From an uncultured Opitutia bacterium (GTDB taxonomy: Bacteria > Verrucomicrobiota > Verrucomicrobiia > Opitutales > UBA953): a DNA stretch of 7,603 nucleotides. Numbering within the stretch: the first letter of the stretch is position 1; each line of letters starts with the position of its first letter. The notes beneath the pieces are model-generated. The model saw only the letters and a list, made by a program, of their open reading frames with translations. It was not told where the DNA came from and made no database searches. This document shows positions 5,726 through 7,603 of the stretch, one piece after another. The stretch spans positions 1 to 7,603 of the forward strand of contig CAIPVK010000236.1 of assembly GCA_903868455.1 (NCBI GenBank). The letters run 5' to 3'. Position numbers and translations under genes: made by a program.

Positions 5726-5770
5726 GGTCAAAGTCTATCGGGAGGGATTGGGAAGGGAAGCGGCAAGGCT

Positions 5771-7603
5771 TCAGAGGTCGCCGTACTTCGCGAGCAGGGC
5801 GGCGCGGCACCGCGGGGAGACCTGGCCGAACCGGCCGGCGTCGACCAGCTCGGGGACCCAGCGCCAGGAACGCGGGCAGCGGACGCCCGCGGCCTTGGCG
5901 GCGGCGACCTCGAGGGCGGCGCCCGGGCGGGCGACGAGCGAGACGGCGGAGACGATCCAGAGCTCGGGCAGGGCCTCGGCGTGGCGGACGAGCGCGGCGA
6001 AGTCCGGGTCGGCCGGGTCGCCCGTGACGACGAGGGCGGCGTCGAGGTTCTGGCCGATGGCCTTCTCCTGGCGCAGGCGCTCGAGCGGGCCGTTGGCGCG
6101 CTCGGCGCCGACCTTGAGGATGCGGGCGATGTCCGCGCGGGCGGCGGCGTCCTCCCACCCGGCGGGGACCTCGGGCCAGGACTGGAGATGGACGGATCCC
6201 TCCGCGTACTCGGCGCGCGCGCGGGCGTGCGACCACGCCTCGTCCGCGGTGAACGGAAGGAACGGCGCGAGCAGGCGGAGGAGCGTGTCGAGCGTCAGGT
6301 GCAGGGCGGTCTGGACGGAGCGCCGCGCGGGGTCGGCGGGGGCGAGGGTGTAGAGCGCGTCCTTCACGATGCTCGCGTAGGCGGCGGACAACGTGACGGT
6401 CCCGAAGGCGGCGAGGGCGGCGGTGGCCCGGTGGAACTCGAGGGCCTCGCAGGCGTCCGTCACCTCGCGCACGAGGGCGGCGAGCTCCGCGAGGAGCCAG
6501 CGCTCGAGCGGGCGCAGGCGCGCGACGGGCAGGGCGTCGCGCGCGGCGTCGAAGTCGGCCAGCGAGCCGAGCTGCCAGCGGAGCGTGTTGCGGATCGAGC
6601 GGTACTGGTTCGACAGCGTGTCGAAGATGGCGTCCGAGAGCGGGATGTCGTTCTGGTAGTTCTCGGAGGCGACCCAGAGGCGGACGATGTCGGCGCCGTA
6701 TTTGGAGACGTAGCCGTCGGCCGTCTGGGGCTTGCCGTCGGACTTCGAGATCTTCTGGCGCTTCTCGTTGACGACGAAGCCGTGGGTGAGGACCGCGCGG
6801 TAGGGCGCCGCGCCCTTGGCGGCGACCGCCGTCCAGAGCGAGGACTGGAACCAGCCGCGGTGCTGGTCGGAGCCCTCGAGGTAGAGGTCGGCCGGCCAAT
6901 GGAGGGCGGGGTGGCGCGCGCAGACCGCGAGGTGGCTCGTGCCGGAGTCGATCCAGACGTCGAGGGTGTCGGCGCCCTTGCGCAGGTCCTTGGGCCAGGC
7001 GGCGGGCACGGGCGCGCCGGCCAGCGCCTCGTCGACGGAGGCCGACCACCACCAGTCGGCGCCGCGGCGGGCGACCTGGTCGGCGACATGGCGGGCGACG
7101 CCCGCGTCGAGGAAGGCCTCGCCGGTCGAGGCCGAGACGAAGGCCGGGATGGGCACGCCCCAGGCGCGCTGGCGCGAGACGCACCAGTCGGGGCGGCCGG
7201 AGAGCGCGGCGCGGATGCGGTTCTCGCCCCAGGAGGGGATCCAGCGGACCTGGCCGACGGCGCCGAGGGCGCGCTCGCGGAGGCCGGCGCGGTCGAGGCC
7301 GATGAACCACTGGTCGAGCGCGCGGAAGATCACGGGCGTCTTCGAGCGCCAGCAGTGCGGGTAGCTGTGGACGAGCGGGGCGCGGGCGACGAGCTTGCCG
7401 CGCGCCTCGAGGAGCGCGAGCACCGCGCCGTTGGCCGGGCACTTGCCGTCGGTCTCCAGCACGGAGACGCCGACGAGCTCGGGGGGCACGCGGCCGTCGT
7501 CGGCGTACGTGCCGTCGTCGCGCACCGGGCAGTAGGCCTCGAGGCCGACGCGCAGGCCGGTCTGGTGGTCCTCGACGCCGTGGCCGGGCGCGGTGTGCAC
7601 GCA
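5771..7603 (-). CDS. ileS: Isoleucyl-tRNA synthetase, C-terminal two thirds (5' end cut by window)
   Basis: IleRS attaches isoleucine to tRNA-Ile in the cytoplasm and hydrolyses mischarged valine in its CP1 editing domain. The frame is open from the right edge to TGA at 5771, 610 residues, which matches the part of a roughly 940-residue bacterial IleRS that follows the editing-site motif HTAPGHG seen at the very edge. Further landmarks are WCVSRQRAWGVPIP, DVWIDSGTSH, YLEGSDQHRGWFQSSL, and the signature KISKS (6740-6754), a common form of KMSKS. The C-terminal half is the anticodon-binding domain (SNQYRSIRNTLRW; PFTADEAW). The C-terminal zinc ribbon is altered: CPRSW (5864-5878) and SPRC (5807-5818) replace CxxC pairs, so two of four cysteines are serines. 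The N-terminal HIGH motif lies outside. The next gene starts 45 nt downstream. Identification is certain; zinc loss is read directly from the codons. Confidence 0.98.
   Translation of the reverse strand, partial: CVHTAPGHGVEDHQTGLRVGLEAYCPVRDDGTYADDGRVPPELVGVSVLETDGKCPANGAVLALLEARGKLVARAPLVHSYPHCWRSKTPVIFRALDQWFIGLDRAGLRERALGAVGQVRWIPSWGENRIRAALSGRPDWCVSRQRAWGVPIPAFVSASTGEAFLDAGVARHVADQVARRGADWWWSASVDEALAGAPVPAAWPKDLRKGADTLDVWIDSGTSHLAVCARHPALHWPADLYLEGSDQHRGWFQSSLWTAVAAKGAAPYRAVLTHGFVVNEKRQKISKSDGKPQTADGYVSKYGADIVRLWVASENYQNDIPLSDAIFDTLSNQYRSIRNTLRWQLGSLADFDAARDALPVARLRPLERWLLAELAALVREVTDACEALEFHRATAALAAFGTVTLSAAYASIVKDALYTLAPADPARRSVQTALHLTLDTLLRLLAPFLPFTADEAWSHARARAEYAEGSVHLQSWPEVPAGWEDAAARADIARILKVGAERANGPLERLRQEKAIGQNLDAALVVTGDPADPDFAALVRHAEALPELWIVSAVSLVARPGAALEVAAAKAAGVRCPRSWRWVPELVDAGRFGQVSPRCRAALLAKYGDL

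Noticed and set aside
5508..7442. 644-codon minus-strand frame overlapping ileS in another frame
   Set aside because: It is an Arg/Pro-rich out-of-frame reading of ileS and the start of the DksA-like gene; ileS motifs fix the true frame.

Overview
This is a very GC-rich chromosomal window (G or C at almost every third codon position) that is close to fully coding. It carries housekeeping genes plus one transporter. The combination of ileS, a TraR/DksA-family gene and lspA in tandem, the sequence style of the IleRS and DksA proteins, and the base composition suggest a member of the Verrucomicrobiota, possibly Opitutales. That placement is an inference from gene order and protein character; no rRNA is present to confirm it.

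Layout, right to left along the minus strand: the C-terminal two thirds of isoleucyl-tRNA synthetase (ileS, cut by the right edge), a TraR/DksA-family regulator with a long Lys/Ala/Pro-rich N-terminal tail, signal peptidase II (lspA), a flavin reductase-like FMN protein whose start overlaps the lspA stop by 4 nt, then, after 54 nt, ribosomal protein S20 (rpsT). The first four are packed tightly enough to be one transcription unit; rpsT may be read through or have its own promoter. An RluA-type pseudouridine synthase homologue lies on the plus strand, convergent with rpsT. A perfect 9-bp hairpin that contains its stop codon separates the two. On the far side, divergent from it by 87 bp, a small lipoprotein gene is followed after 2 nt by a peptide/nickel-type ABC permease gene that runs off the left edge.

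The main points of interest are departures from family norms. (1) The ABC permease is one uninterrupted chain carrying an OppB-type and an OppC-type domain joined by a linker with two extra hydrophobic segments. (2) The RluA homologue has lost the HRLD catalytic motif, with Glu where the nucleophilic Asp should be. (3) The DksA-like protein has a histone-H1-like basic tail built from decapeptide repeats, an acidic C-terminal tail, and only one of the four zinc-finger cysteines. (4) IleRS has kept only two of the four cysteines of its C-terminal zinc ribbon. No mobile element, CRISPR array, tRNA or rRNA gene was seen. I found no convincing sigma-70 promoter, and most starts lack a Shine-Dalgarno sequence at normal spacing. 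I do not see a clearly new multi-gene system; the novelty is in unusual versions of known proteins.
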